Below, piece after piece: positions 46,024 to 55,201 of a stretch of 64,000 bases of DNA. Both the position numbers and the translations under genes were made by a program. Below the pieces are notes generated by a model, which saw nothing but the letters and a program-made list of their open reading frames with translations, made no database searches and had not been told where the DNA came from. Within the stretch, counting starts at the first letter, position 1. The number at the start of each line of letters is the position of its first letter. Origin of the DNA: Oikopleura dioica. Its lineage: Eukaryota > Chordata > Appendicularia > Copelata > Oikopleuridae. The stretch spans positions 16,063,001-16,127,000 of the forward strand of contig OU015567.1 in assembly GCA_907165135.1 (NCBI GenBank). Direction: 5' to 3'.

Positions 46024-47362
46024 CTGATGCGTTTTTCGGCGTTTTCAGATGATTTTTAGTTCATGAAAATCAAAAAAAAATCAAGAAAAATTCTGATGCG
46101 TTTTTTTGCGTTTTCAGATGATTTTCAGGTCATAAAAAAAAATCAAAAAAAATTTTATGCGTTTTTTGGCGTTTTCAGATGATTATCAGGTCATAAAAAT
46201 CAAAATAAAATCGAGGAAAATTCTGATGCGTTTTTTGGCGTTTTCAGATGATTTTCAGGTCATGAAAATAAAGAAAAAATCAAGGAAAATTCTGATGCGT
46301 TTTTTGGCGTTTTCAGATGAAATCTAGGTCATAAAAATCAAAAAATAAAATCAAAAAAAATTCTGATGCGTTCTCTGACGTTTTCAGATGATTTTCAGGT
46401 CATAAAAATCAAAAAATCAAGAAAAATTCTGATGCGTTTTTTGGCGTTTTCAGATGATTTTTGGTCATAAAAATCAAACAAAAATCAACAAAAATTCTGA
46501 TGCGTTTTTTGGCGTTTTCAGATGATTTTCAGGTCATGAAAATAAAGAAAAAATCAAGAAAAATTCTGATGCGTTTTTTGGCGTTTTCAGATGAAATTCA
46601 GGTCATAAAAATAAAAAAAAACAAAAAAAATTCTGATGCGTTTTTTGGCGTTTTAAGATGATTTTCAATTCATAAATTTCAAAAAAAATCAAGAAAAATT
46701 CTGATGCGTTTTTTGGCGTTTTCAGATGATTTTCAGGTCATAAAAATCAAAGAAAAAAATCAAGAAAAATTTTGAAGCGTTTTTTGGCGTTTTCAGATGA
46801 TTTTAAGGTCATAAAAATCAAAAAAAAATCAAGAAAAATTCTGATGCGTTTTTTGGCGTTTTCAGATGATTTTCAGGCCATAAAAATCAAAACAAAATCA
46901 AGAAAAATTCTGATGCGTTTTTTGGCGTTTTTAGATGATTTTCAGTTCATAAAAATCATAAAATAATCAAGAAAAATTCTGATGCGTTTTTAAGCGTTTT
47001 CAGATGATTTTCAATGCATAAAAATCAAAAAAAATATCAAGAAATATTCTGATGCGTTTTTTGTCGTTTTCAGATGATTTTCAGTTCAAAAAAATCATAA
47101 AAAAATCAAGAAAAATTCTGATGCGTTTTTTGGCGTTTTCAAGTTATTTTCTGGTCATAAAAATCATAAAAAAATCAAGAATAATTCTGATGCGTTTTTT
47201 GGCGTTTTCAGATGATTTTCAGTTCATTAAAACCAAAAAAAAAAAACAAAAAATATTCTGATGCGTTTTTTTGCGTTTTCAGATGATTTTCAGGCCATAA
47301 AAAGAAAAAAAAAAATCAAGGAAAATTCTGATGCGTTTTTTGGCGTTTTCAGATGATTTTCA
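46024..47362 (+). repeat. ~70-bp satellite array, block 5
   Basis: Same monomer and orientation as block 1. Starts with the CTGAT duplication of B and ends with TTTCA, the left duplication of C. Carries the TTTTTCGGCG, TTTTATGCG and TTTTCAAGTTATTTTC variants. No gene seen. Confidence 0.95.
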
Positions 47363-47554
47363 TGATACCGTTGGATTGAAACTCTTTTAAATAAATAACT
47401 CTAGCTCTGACTCTGCAAAATCTGCAAGAAATTTAACACAAAATTCGGCGGTGTTACGGTTATATTGAGTATGAAGAGAATGAGGCAGAAATGAAAATTT
47501 TTCAAATTTCGCAGCGCGCGCAGCTGCAGCGAATTTCCAAGCGTGTTTTTCTTT

Positions 47555-47564
47555 CCAAATAAGG
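47555..47564 (-). promoter_or_regulatory. CArG-like box (C, 3' LTR)
   Basis: CCAAATAAGG, single copy; also at 54387-54396 in the 5' LTR. Confidence 0.35.
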
Positions 47565-47644
47565 AGACGCGCGAATTGTTTTTCTCGTTGTTTTCAAATT
47601 TTCGTTTCACCATTTTTACGTAACCGCCACCGCCAAGAGAGTTC

Positions 47645-47694
47645 ATTTTAGAAAATCAAATTTCTCACTATGTGACCCAGATCATTTCTAAAAT
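47645..47694 (-). promoter_or_regulatory. LTR hairpin with invariant loop (C, 3' LTR)
   Basis: ATTTTAGAAA (47645-47654) / TTTCTAAAAT (47685-47694), 10 bp perfect. Sense loop GGTCACATAGTGAGAAATT. Confidence 0.82.
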
Positions 47695-47909
47695 AAACCC
47701 TCTTTATTTTCGTTTTCGTCTATCAAAAAGCAAGTCCAGTAAGCAAGTCCATAGTCGTTTCCGTTGCGTTTGTCGTCGTCGTTGTAGTAGTAGTCGTAAT
47801 CGTAAAAGCCGTCGCCGCTGCCAAAGTCGTCAGCACAGTGCATTCCGTCGTTATTGTAGAAGATGGCCAGTCGTTCTAAATCGAGCCAGAAAGGAGTTTT
47901 GACAACTTT

Positions 47910-47990
47910 GCCTACCTAGGAGCAGTTACTGATACCGCCATCCCGCGGTGCACGGGGTCACAGTATCAAGCCTCAAAGAGGAACTCGGCT
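47910..47990 (-). other. Conserved structured LTR block (C, 3' LTR)
   Basis: CCTCTTTGAGG hairpin, GATAC/GTATC stem around TGTGACCCCGTGC and CGCGGGATGGCG, then TGCTCCTAGGTAGGC. The 5' LTR copy is at 54742-54822. Stem bases differ from B and D but remain paired. Confidence 0.6.
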
Positions 47991-48369
47991 AGGGGTTGAA
48001 TCCATCAAGCAGCAGCAAATCGTAAAAACCTGTTGAGCTATTGAAATCAAGGAGAAAAATATCAGAAATAGTAAATAAGGAGATGAGTTGTGATTTTCAT
48101 GCAACCTAAAAGTGTGAGAGAAAAACGCCCAAGGGGCGGTGGCTAATGTGCCTTCAGGGAATGAAATTACGCGTACGTAACAGAGAACTACAGTCATGTC
48201 TGACTCAGATTGACCTTCTACAATTTTTTCTTTTGAATTTGCGATAAGGCTCAATATCGCTTTTAAATGTATGTGATTTTCATGCACATAATCAACCAAA
48301 TTGGCGCAAATGGACCGTGAGTTTTTCGATTCAATTTTTATTTTTTGTGTTCTTTCCTTATCGTTATCA

Positions 48370-48424
48370 GTATGACCCTACCAGGGTATCTTTTATCTTT
48401 TTGAGCTTCTTTTGAGGAATAGAA
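48370..48424 (-). other. Conserved pol/3'-LTR junction block of C
   Basis: In sense: AAAAGAAGCTCAAAAAGAT, AAAAGATAC, then CCCTGGTAGGGTCATAC against the LTR. CCCT/AGGG can pair. Confidence 0.5.
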
Positions 48425-51400
48425 CTATTGAATCTGAGCTGAAGGCCCAAAAATAAGAATGTTTTGCTTTCGCGGATGATTTGGGTAAGTTCTGAGGAAA
48501 TATTCATTTATCAATTCAGTAAGAACAGTTTTATTTTTTGCTTTAAAATCGGTTATACCAAACTGTGCACAAAGGACCTTTAGCTCGGGTTTTGACAATT
48601 CAAAAAGAGTTTTCTCCTCTTTCAAATCAAGTATCGAAAAGAAAAGCAACTCTCCTGATTTGCTTTTACGCCAATTTGGGTGATTTTTTGAAAATGATTC
48701 TCTTATTTTAATCCTAATATCGCTAGCGCTATCTGTATGTTCCGCTATTTCAATGTCAAATTTGAAGCAGATGAATTTGAGAGTATCTTTACTTAATTCG
48801 CCTAATTTTAATACACAACATTTTTCAATCATCATGTCAGCCTCTATAATTTTATATTGATCATCAAGTTTCTCGAAAAAATGCCGATTGTCATCCTCAA
48901 ATTTAAAATCCAACATATTTCCGCCAAAATCAAGCCTACGTTTCACCCTGTCCAAATTTTCTGGGTTATAATTAGCATGAATTCTCGGTGTAATCAGATT
49001 AGGGTCTAATAAATTATCTATTTCCGCTGAATCTAAATTTGGCATTTTATTCTGGGGAAGAGAATCTTTTGAGGCCTCCCGCTCGCGTTTTCTATTCTGA
49101 GAAATGTCAAGTTTATCATAAGAAGTCAAATTTTGGGGCTGATTTAAATTTGACCCGAGAATTGTTTCCGGCTCGGAGTCTGAATCGTCGAGCGTTACCT
49201 CGAAGCTCGGATTTGTCACATACTCAAATTCCGACCCTGAAACACTCTCATCATCTGATTTTTCGTTGAATAGAACCTGTCTCTCCGTATCCTCACAAGA
49301 ATTTTCAGCCGCGATGACACTCTGAAAAGAAAGCGACTCTTCCTCCTCAGAATCAGAAGAAGTTTCGCTTACATTTTCATGTAACAATTGCACAAAAAAT
49401 GTCTCGAATATTGAATCGACTACTCTGTTAGTCAATTTTTCTTCTAAAATTTCAAGCTTTTTCTCAATTTCAGTTTCCCTAACCTCAGAATAAGCGTTCA
49501 TTATGGGCTCAATTTGGCAAAAATTACGTTCCTCATAAAAAATAGGGCTTCGTATTTCCGGCAAAATATCACAAATTTCATCTTGCGTATCGATAAGAAT
49601 TTTTTCATCATTATCAATCGGTCTCATATTGAATTTTCTTATGTGGTCCGCATGTCTCCGATAACTTTTGTCCCCTGATTTTACAGTATACCACGTTCCT
49701 GCGTTCGATTTTGATAAAATTGTGAAAGGGCCAATAAACGAAGGTTTTTTACTCTCAAAATTTTTGATTAGTACTGATTCTCCTAATTTATATTCAATAA
49801 ATTTTGGATTCGAAAATTTATCGAGTCGTTTAGCTTTTTCGCCGTCCAAATCGGATCTGATTTTTTCAAAATCAATTTTTATCTGTAGATCATAATCCCT
49901 CCAATTTGAGTCAACAAGATTATGTGGATTTTTAGCTCCGGTTTGCACTGTGAAAGGGGCTAATTTAGTGACGCTGTGAACGGCAGTATTTAAATCGTGA
50001 ACTATTTCAAAAAGATAATTATCCCAATTTTGATAATTACACTTTGCCCTCAATCTACTTTTAAGGCTTCTGTTAAAATTTTCCACCTGACCATTAGACT
50101 GTGGATGTCTTGGCGGGGTAAAGTGGGGCTCAATGTTATTTTCCGTCATGAATTTCGCGATCTCAGAGTGCTCTCGTGCATTATCAAGGACAACCATTCG
50201 TGGGAAATAAGGATTACGAAAAATAACGCTTTTAAATTTGTCAAGCAATCCTAGAGAATTACGATTTTGAAGTGGTTCGCAGTACGCAAACTTTGAGAAA
50301 AAATCTATGATGACCATCACATGCTTATTTCCTGAGTCGGTTGGTGGGAGGGTTATCAAATCGAAGCCTAGAACCTGATAGGGGCTTTCGGGTGTTTTAA
50401 AGGTCAAAATCGGCGCTCTATTAGGGTGAAAATTTGGCTTATCCTTCTGACAAAATTCACATGACTTTATAAAATCGCGAATGGCTTTATTCATTCTCGG
50501 CCAAATATACTTTGTTGCAATTTTTAAAAATGTCTGGTCTGTCCCAGCATGTGCATAAGAGTGATATTCCTCGATGATATCATTTTCAAGATTTTTGGGG
50601 ACGCAAAAACGTTTATTTCCTTCCTTATCAACTAGAATAAGTTCACCGGTTTCTAATATTTTAAGGTCCTCTCTTAGCATTTTATAGAAAAAAATGTCTC
50701 CCTTTGGAGCATTGGGCCATCTGTCAATTCCAACGAATTTTCGAACGTCTCCAAGAATTTGATCTAATTTTTGTAATTCACAGAATTTTGAAGGAGAAAA
50801 TTTGATTTGATTAATTGAAAAATTTTCGACTTTGCATGAATTGTTTCGACTAAGAAAATCACTTATTTTCATCTTACTTGAAGGACGCTGAATAATTCTA
50901 AAGGAAAATCCTTGAATATCTGTCACCCACCTGGCTATTTTCTGGTTGTTGGTTCTTAGTGTTCTTATGAACTTAATATTGCCGTTATCAGTGATTAAGT
51001 CGAATTCACGAAATGATAGATAAATTGCCCATTTTTCCATGCATAATTTGGCGCTAAGCAACTCTTTTTCAATTATCGTATATCTCGCTTGTGCATCGGA
51101 AAAATTTCCGCTATTATAACAAACAGGTGCCAGACAGTCTGAATCGTGCATGTGATTTTCCCCGCAAAACCCTCGCTCGCAAATGTACAAAACCCCTCCG
51201 TATCCCTTATCGGATGCATCTGTTTCAAGGACATATTTTACTTCATCTGTTGGGGGGATTTTTAACTCTATAGCATTATTACAAATTTTTTCTTTCAAAA
51301 TTTCAAGGGCTTCTGAGGCTTCAGCCGACCATAAAAATCCTGATCTATAAGTTTTTGTTATGGGCAGAGCAATCGACGCAAAATTTTTAATAAATCGTCT

Positions 51401-53026
51401 GTGATAGTTAAGAGCCCCAAAAAGACTTTGTGCCTGTTCTCTCGATTTCGGTATACAAAGATTTTTAATTGCTTGAATCCTATCCAAAGACGGGGAAATT
51501 TTACCGTTAAAAATATCATATCCACAAAAACTTACTTTTTCCATAAAAAAATCTGCTTTTTTGCAATTTATTCGTAAATTGTTGGCCGCCAAAACAAGAA
51601 AAAGCTTATTTAGATTTTCAACATGTTCCTCTTCTGTTTTAGAATGGACTAAAAGATCATCCATATAAGCTATTACCTCAGTCTTTTTAATACCCGCTAA
51701 ACATTTGTCCATTATTCTCATGAAAAAATTAGGGCTGTTTTTGCAACCCATGGGCATTCGTAAAAATTGAAATTGGCCAAATTCACAACTAAACGCTGTC
51801 TTTTGTTTCGAGTCCTCGTCAATGGCCAATTGATGAAACCCCTTAAGCATATCTAAGCTACTAAAAATACGGCTTTTGCTAAGATAAGAAATACTATCCT
51901 CAAGATTGGGAAGAGGATGATGGGTTTGAAGAGTGACATCGTTTATACGCCTAAAATCAACTACAAGTCTAAATTTTCCGTTTTTCTTTCTTACAAGCAG
52001 ACAAGGGCTATTCCAGGGGCTAGAACAGGGCTCTATTATTTTATTCTTAATTTTATTATCTAGAATCGACCGAAATTCCTCCCTTATTCCGAAGGGAGTT
52101 CTGTACGGATGCGAGGAAATAGGTGCCGATGACCCAGTATCAATTGAAAATTTTTCAAGTGAGCATTCTGGCAAGGGATCGTCATCATCAAGAAAAAGAA
52201 AAGAAAACGAATCATCTACAAGCGAATAAAATTTCTTTTTTACTTTTGGAGATCTTATTTTTCCTACATTAATATTCTGCACTTTTGAAGCTTTAATTTT
52301 ATTAATTCGAGCGACTTCAGCCACCTCGAAAAGTTTAACGAAAGTTGTTCCGGGGTGAATTTTTATTGACGATTCCGTTGGGTTTACTACTAACGCTCTA
52401 AATATTGGGGCTTCTGGGGTAATTGTTTGAAAACTCGGTATCAATTGTAATTTTGACTCGCCAAGATTAGAATTTTCGAAAAACAAATTACGCGACTTAT
52501 CAATCCCAGGGACATGAAGGTCTATAAGCATTTCCGATCGGGGCCTAAATGTTATCGTTTCGGTCGAAATCGCGTCGAAAAAATCTGTTTTTTCCTCAGC
52601 TCCCACTTGATTTATGGAACAAAACCGATCAATCGGGCCTGCTTTAATCAATTTTCTTCTGTAAAGATTAATCAAAATTTCGTTTTCTTCTAAAGCAGGG
52701 GCCCCTAAAATGGGGCTGAGCTCATCTGAGACAACATAAAATACGGATTTACCCCATGAGACGCCGTCAATAAAAATATCTGCTTCTATTTTGCCGTAGA
52801 TATGAATTTTACCACCTGAATAATTAAGAACTTCAATATTTGTTTTTATGATTTTTTTGTTTTTTGGTACATTTTTTTTACACAAAATATTTAATTGAGA
52901 ACCAGTATCAATTAAAAAGTGAACATTTTTATCAAAAACTTTTGCATTTATGTGAAATTGTTTTCCTATGGTATTTACAAAAAATTTCGGAACGGCAATT
53001 TGGCCAAAATTCGTCCCGCTTAGGAG
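48425..53026 (-). CDS. pol: Pol polyprotein of C (intact, -1 frameshift product)
   Basis: 1533 residues plus stop from the slippery site. Protease DTGSQLN near residue 40 is upstream of any ATG, so frameshifting is needed. RT spans about 300-480 (WNSPCLLVRKKNGKFR; VVDFRR near 354; YMDD near 454). RNase H has ETDAS, EKELLSAK and TDNGN, with a CERGFCGENHMHDSDC insertion. The integrase HHCC finger is at about 819-865 (HSYAHAG, CEFCQ); the core has the Asp of FDLITLPP near 888, LDNAREH near 945 and QVEN near 979. The LDN Asp and the QVEN Glu are 33 residues apart, where Gypsy integrases usually have 35. A GPF module (FIGPF) follows, then an acidic/Ser linker, SYDKL...NRKREREASKDS (possible nuclear localisation signal) and a C-terminal domain with two SAP-like helix pairs, ending NHPRKQNILIFGP. 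No stop, frameshift or missing catalytic residue was seen. Confidence 0.95.
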   Translation of the reverse strand, partial: LLSGTNFGQIAVPKFFVNTIGKQFHINAKVFDKNVHFLIDTGSQLNILCKKNVPKNKKIIKTNIEVLNYSGGKIHIYGKIEADIFIDGVSWGKSVFYVVSDELSPILGAPALEENEILINLYRRKLIKAGPIDRFCSINQVGAEEKTDFFDAISTETITFRPRSEMLIDLHVPGIDKSRNLFFENSNLGESKLQLIPSFQTITPEAPIFRALVVNPTESSIKIHPGTTFVKLFEVAEVARINKIKASKVQNINVGKIRSPKVKKKFYSLVDDSFSFLFLDDDDPLPECSLEKFSIDTGSSAPISSHPYRTPFGIREEFRSILDNKIKNKIIEPCSSPWNSPCLLVRKKNGKFRLVVDFRRINDVTLQTHHPLPNLEDSISYLSKSRIFSSLDMLKGFHQLAIDEDSKQKTAFSCEFGQFQFLRMPMGCKNSPNFFMRIMDKCLAGIKKTEVIAYMDDLLVHSKTEEEHVENLNKLFLVLAANNLRINCKKADFFMEKVSFCGYDIFNGKISPSLDRIQAIKNLCIPKSREQAQSLFGALNYHRRFIKNFASIALPITKTYRSGFLWSAEASEALEILKEKICNNAIELKIPPTDEVKYVLETDASDKGYGGVLYICERGFCGENHMHDSDCLAPVCYNSGNFSDAQARYTIIEKELLSAKLCMEKWAIYLSFREFDLITDNGNIKFIRTLRTNNQKIARWVTDIQGFSFRIIQRPSSKMKISDFLSRNNSCKVENFSINQIKFSPSKFCELQKLDQILGDVRKFVGIDRWPNAPKGDIFFYKMLREDLKILETGELILVDKEGNKRFCVPKNLENDIIEEYHSYAHAGTDQTFLKIATKYIWPRMNKAIRDFIKSCEFCQKDKPNFHPNRAPILTFKTPESPYQVLGFDLITLPPTDSGNKHVMVIIDFFSKFAYCEPLQNRNSLGLLDKFKSVIFRNPYFPRMVVLDNAREHSEIAKFMTENNIEPHFTPPRHPQSNGQVENFNRSLKSRLRAKCNYQNWDNYLFEIVHDLNTAVHSVTKLAPFTVQTGAKNPHNLVDSNWRDYDLQIKIDFEKIRSDLDGEKAKRLDKFSNPKFIEYKLGESVLIKNFESKKPSFIGPFTILSKSNAGTWYTVKSGDKSYRRHADHIRKFNMRPIDNDEKILIDTQDEICDILPEIRSPIFYEERNFCQIEPIMNAYSEVRETEIEKKLEILEEKLTNRVVDSIFETFFVQLLHENVSETSSDSEEEESLSFQSVIAAENSCEDTERQVLFNEKSDDESVSGSEFEYVTNPSFEVTLDDSDSEPETILGSNLNQPQNLTSYDKLDISQNRKREREASKDSLPQNKMPNLDSAEIDNLLDPNLITPRIHANYNPENLDRVKRRLDFGGNMLDFKFEDDNRHFFEKLDDQYKIIEADMMIEKCCVLKLGELSKDTLKFICFKFDIEIAEHTDSASDIRIKIRESFSKNHPNWRKSKSGELLFFSILDLKEEKTLFELSKPELKVLCAQFGITDFKAKNKTVLTELINEYFLRTYPNHPRKQNILIFGPSAQIQ

Positions 53027-53032
53027 TTTTTT
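52988..53032 (-). promoter_or_regulatory. -1 programmed frameshift signal, C
   Basis: A AAA AAC at 53032-53026, then TCC TAA. The stem CGGGACG (53018-53012) pairs with CGTTCCG (52994-52988), 7 bp with one G-U. Inner AATT/AATT closes the palindromic loop TTGGCCA. Confidence 0.86.
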
Positions 53033-54195
53033 GTACTGTCAGTTGTCGGAGCTTGTTGGTTATTTGTATCTTTATTGTTACGAACACGGCAATTTCTTCC
53101 AATATGGCCAAAACGGCGGCATTCATAACACTGAATTTTCGGACAATTTGGTTTGATGTGACCGTGCATTCCGCAATTGCGGCAAATTCTAGGAGGAAAA
53201 AATTGACTGGGGAATGGTTGACCCGAAAATCCTTGATTTTGTTGCCCGGGCGCTTGAAATGCTGAATTGAAAAACCCATGACCAAACGAACTAGGAGGGG
53301 CGCTTTGCAAGCCCTGGCGACGAATAATCTCGGTTTCATTTTTTTCAAAAGAAGCACTCTCTTTTTTCTCAGCTTCAAGCCTTGCAATTGTTGCAGTCAA
53401 CTTTTCGATAGACTGAGCGAGCTCGGAATTCTTGCGCTCGTAATTTGCTTCCATCTGCTCAAACCGGGAATCAAGAAGCTCACTTGTTTTGTCAGTAAAG
53501 AAAGCCGCAAAATCCCGATGAGAACTTATGGCAGAAACATGGGCACTCAAATAGCGCTCCCGCTCATCCAAAAAAGCTACTTTCTCTGCCATTGATTTTT
53601 TACCATGACCATGGTCACGTAGAAAACTTTGATTGCAGGGCTCGATATTTTTGGCCATGTGCTGATCGACAATAAAACTTTGGGCGTCGGGCTTGTCGTT
53701 TATGATCTCTGCGATAGATCGAACCCTTTTCATAAAGGAAGAATACTTCTCATTGTTTTCAGATCTCCTTGTCAAATTTTCAAGTTCGCCCAAGGCCCGT
53801 TCGCGCCTCTCCTCGTCCGTTTCTAACCCGAAAAGCGATTCCAAAAAAGAAAACGCTTCTTCTTCCTTATCAAAACCGGACATTTCTCTCCCATAGTTAT
53901 TCAAAAATTCAGTAGAGCAATTATTTCGAATACAATCAACTGCCTGTCGCTCAAATTGCGCAACAAGCTCAGTTTCCTCAGATTCCCGTTTATGATCTTT
54001 TATACTTTTACGAAAAATTTTTTTCATATTCGAAATTTTATCGCACAGACTTTTTTTGGACACGGTAAATTCGTAAGCCTGCATGTTTGGCCGAAACAGC
54101 TGGCGTTGATTCAAAAATGGAAAGGGTTGAAAAAGGATTTCCTCTGGCATTCGAGTTACCTTTGTGTGATGATCCGGTTCCGGAGTGGGCACCAT
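53020..54195 (-). CDS. gag: Gag of C (intact, 391 aa)
   Basis: The start ATG overlaps the last LTR base (MVPTPEPDHHTKVTRMPEE). The N-terminal MPEE-x(2-3)-F motif is shared with B and D Gag. A helical capsid-like region about 40-230 follows, with conserved RRSENNEKYSSF; a coiled coil near 255-300 (NSELAQSIEKLTATIARLEA); a Pro/Gln/Gly/Phe-rich linker; and CCHC knuckles at 338-351 (CRNCGMHGHIKPNC) and 356-369 (CYECRRFGHIGRNC). The last residues TKNS lie on the slippery site. It would form particles and bind genomic RNA. The longest Gag here, 22 residues more than family A. Confidence 0.94.
   Translation of the reverse strand: MVPTPEPDHHTKVTRMPEEILFQPFPFLNQRQLFRPNMQAYEFTVSKKSLCDKISNMKKIFRKSIKDHKRESEETELVAQFERQAVDCIRNNCSTEFLNNYGREMSGFDKEEEAFSFLESLFGLETDEERRERALGELENLTRRSENNEKYSSFMKRVRSIAEIINDKPDAQSFIVDQHMAKNIEPCNQSFLRDHGHGKKSMAEKVAFLDERERYLSAHVSAISSHRDFAAFFTDKTSELLDSRFEQMEANYERKNSELAQSIEKLTATIARLEAEKKESASFEKNETEIIRRQGLQSAPPSSFGHGFFNSAFQAPGQQNQGFSGQPFPSQFFPPRICRNCGMHGHIKPNCPKIQCYECRRFGHIGRNCRVRNNKDTNNQQAPTTDSTKNS
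54177..54194 (-). other. Primer-binding site of C
   Basis: TGGTGCCCACTCCGGAACC abuts the LTR and is the start of gag. It differs from the A and B sites after TGGTG; primer tRNA not identified. Confidence 0.5.
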
Positions 54196-55201
54196 GATAC
54201 CGTTGGATTGAAACTCTTTTAAATAAATAACTCTAGCTCTGACTCTGCAAAATCTGCAAGAAATTTAACACAAAATTCGGCGGTGTTACGGTTATATTGA
54301 GTATGAAGAGAATGAGGCAGAAATGAAAATTTTTCAAATTTCGCAGCGCGCGCAGCTGCAGCGAATTTCCAAGCGTGTTTTTCTTTCCAAATAAGGAGAC
54401 GCGCGAATTGTTTTTCTCGTTGTTTTCAAATTTTCGTTTCACCATTTTTACGTAACCGCCACCGCCAAGAGAGTTCATTTTAGAAAATCAAATTTCTCAC
54501 TATGTGACCCAGATCATTTCTAAAATAAACCCTCTTTATTTTCGTTTTCGTCTATCAAAAAGCAAGTCCAGTAAGCAAGTCCATAGTCGTTTCCGTTGCG
54601 TTTGTCGTCGTCGTTGTAGTAGTAGTCGTAATCGTAAAAGCCGTCGCCGCTGCCAAAGTCGTCAGCACAGTGCATTCCGTCGTTATTGTAGAAGATGGCC
54701 AGTCGTTCTAAATCGAGCCAGAAAGGAGTTTTGACAACTTTGCCTACCTAGGAGCAGTTACTGATACCGCCATCCCGCGGTGCACGGGGTCACAGTATCA
54801 AGCCTCAAAGAGGAACTCGGCTAGGGGTTGAATCCATCAAGCAGCAGCAAATCGTAAAAACCTGTTGAGCTATTGAAATCAAGGAGGAAAATATCAGAAA
54901 TAGTAAATAAGGAGATGAGTTGTGATTTTCATGCAACCTAAAAGTGTGAGAGAAAAACGCCCAAGGGGCGGTGGCTAATGTGCCTTCAGGGAATGAAATT
55001 ACGCGTACGTAACAGAGAACTACAGTCATGTCTGACTCAGATTGACCTTCTACAATTTTTTCTTTTGAATTTGCGATAAGGCTCAATATCGCTTTTAAAT
55101 GTATGTGATTTTCATGCACATAATCAACCAAATTGGCGCAAATGGACCGTGAGTTTTTCGATTCAATTTTTATTTTTTGTGTTCTTTCCTTATCGTTATC
55201 A
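54195..55201 (-). repeat. 5' LTR of C
   Basis: 1007 bp; about one difference from the 3' LTR (AAGGAGGAAAA against AAGGAGAAAAA). Carries a CArG-like box at 54387-54396 and the structured block at 54742-54822. Confidence 0.95.
54477..54526 (-). promoter_or_regulatory. LTR hairpin with invariant loop (C, 5' LTR)
   Basis: Same 10-bp stem and loop as the 3' LTR copy. Confidence 0.82.

Larger units (their letters stand above)
47363..48369 (-). repeat. 3' LTR of C
   Basis: 1007 bp; in sense TGATAACG...CGGTATCA. Structured block at 47910-47990 (GATAC/GTATC stem, CCTC/GAGG hairpin). Confidence 0.95.
47363..55201 (-). mobile_element. LTR retrotransposon C (Ty3/Gypsy-like), complete and apparently intact
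   Basis: 5' LTR 54195-55201, gag 54195-53020, pol 53026-48425, 3' LTR 47363-48369. Perfect duplication TTTCA at 47358-47362 and 55202-55206. The two 1007-bp LTRs differ at about one position. Both reading frames are open end to end and the frameshift signal is present. It is the youngest-looking and only coding-complete element in the window. Confidence 0.97.

Noticed and set aside
47910-47990. Hammerhead or HDV-like ribozyme in the LTR
   Set aside because: No CTGATGA...GAAA hammerhead core. The GACAC/GTGTC plus CCCG/CGGG layout is superficially HDV-like, but I could not find a P2 partner or the rest of the nested pseudoknot.
48370-48424. Envelope gene between pol and the 3' LTR
   Set aside because: Only 50-60 bp separate the pol stop from the 3' LTR in the complete elements, and no transmembrane ORF is present.
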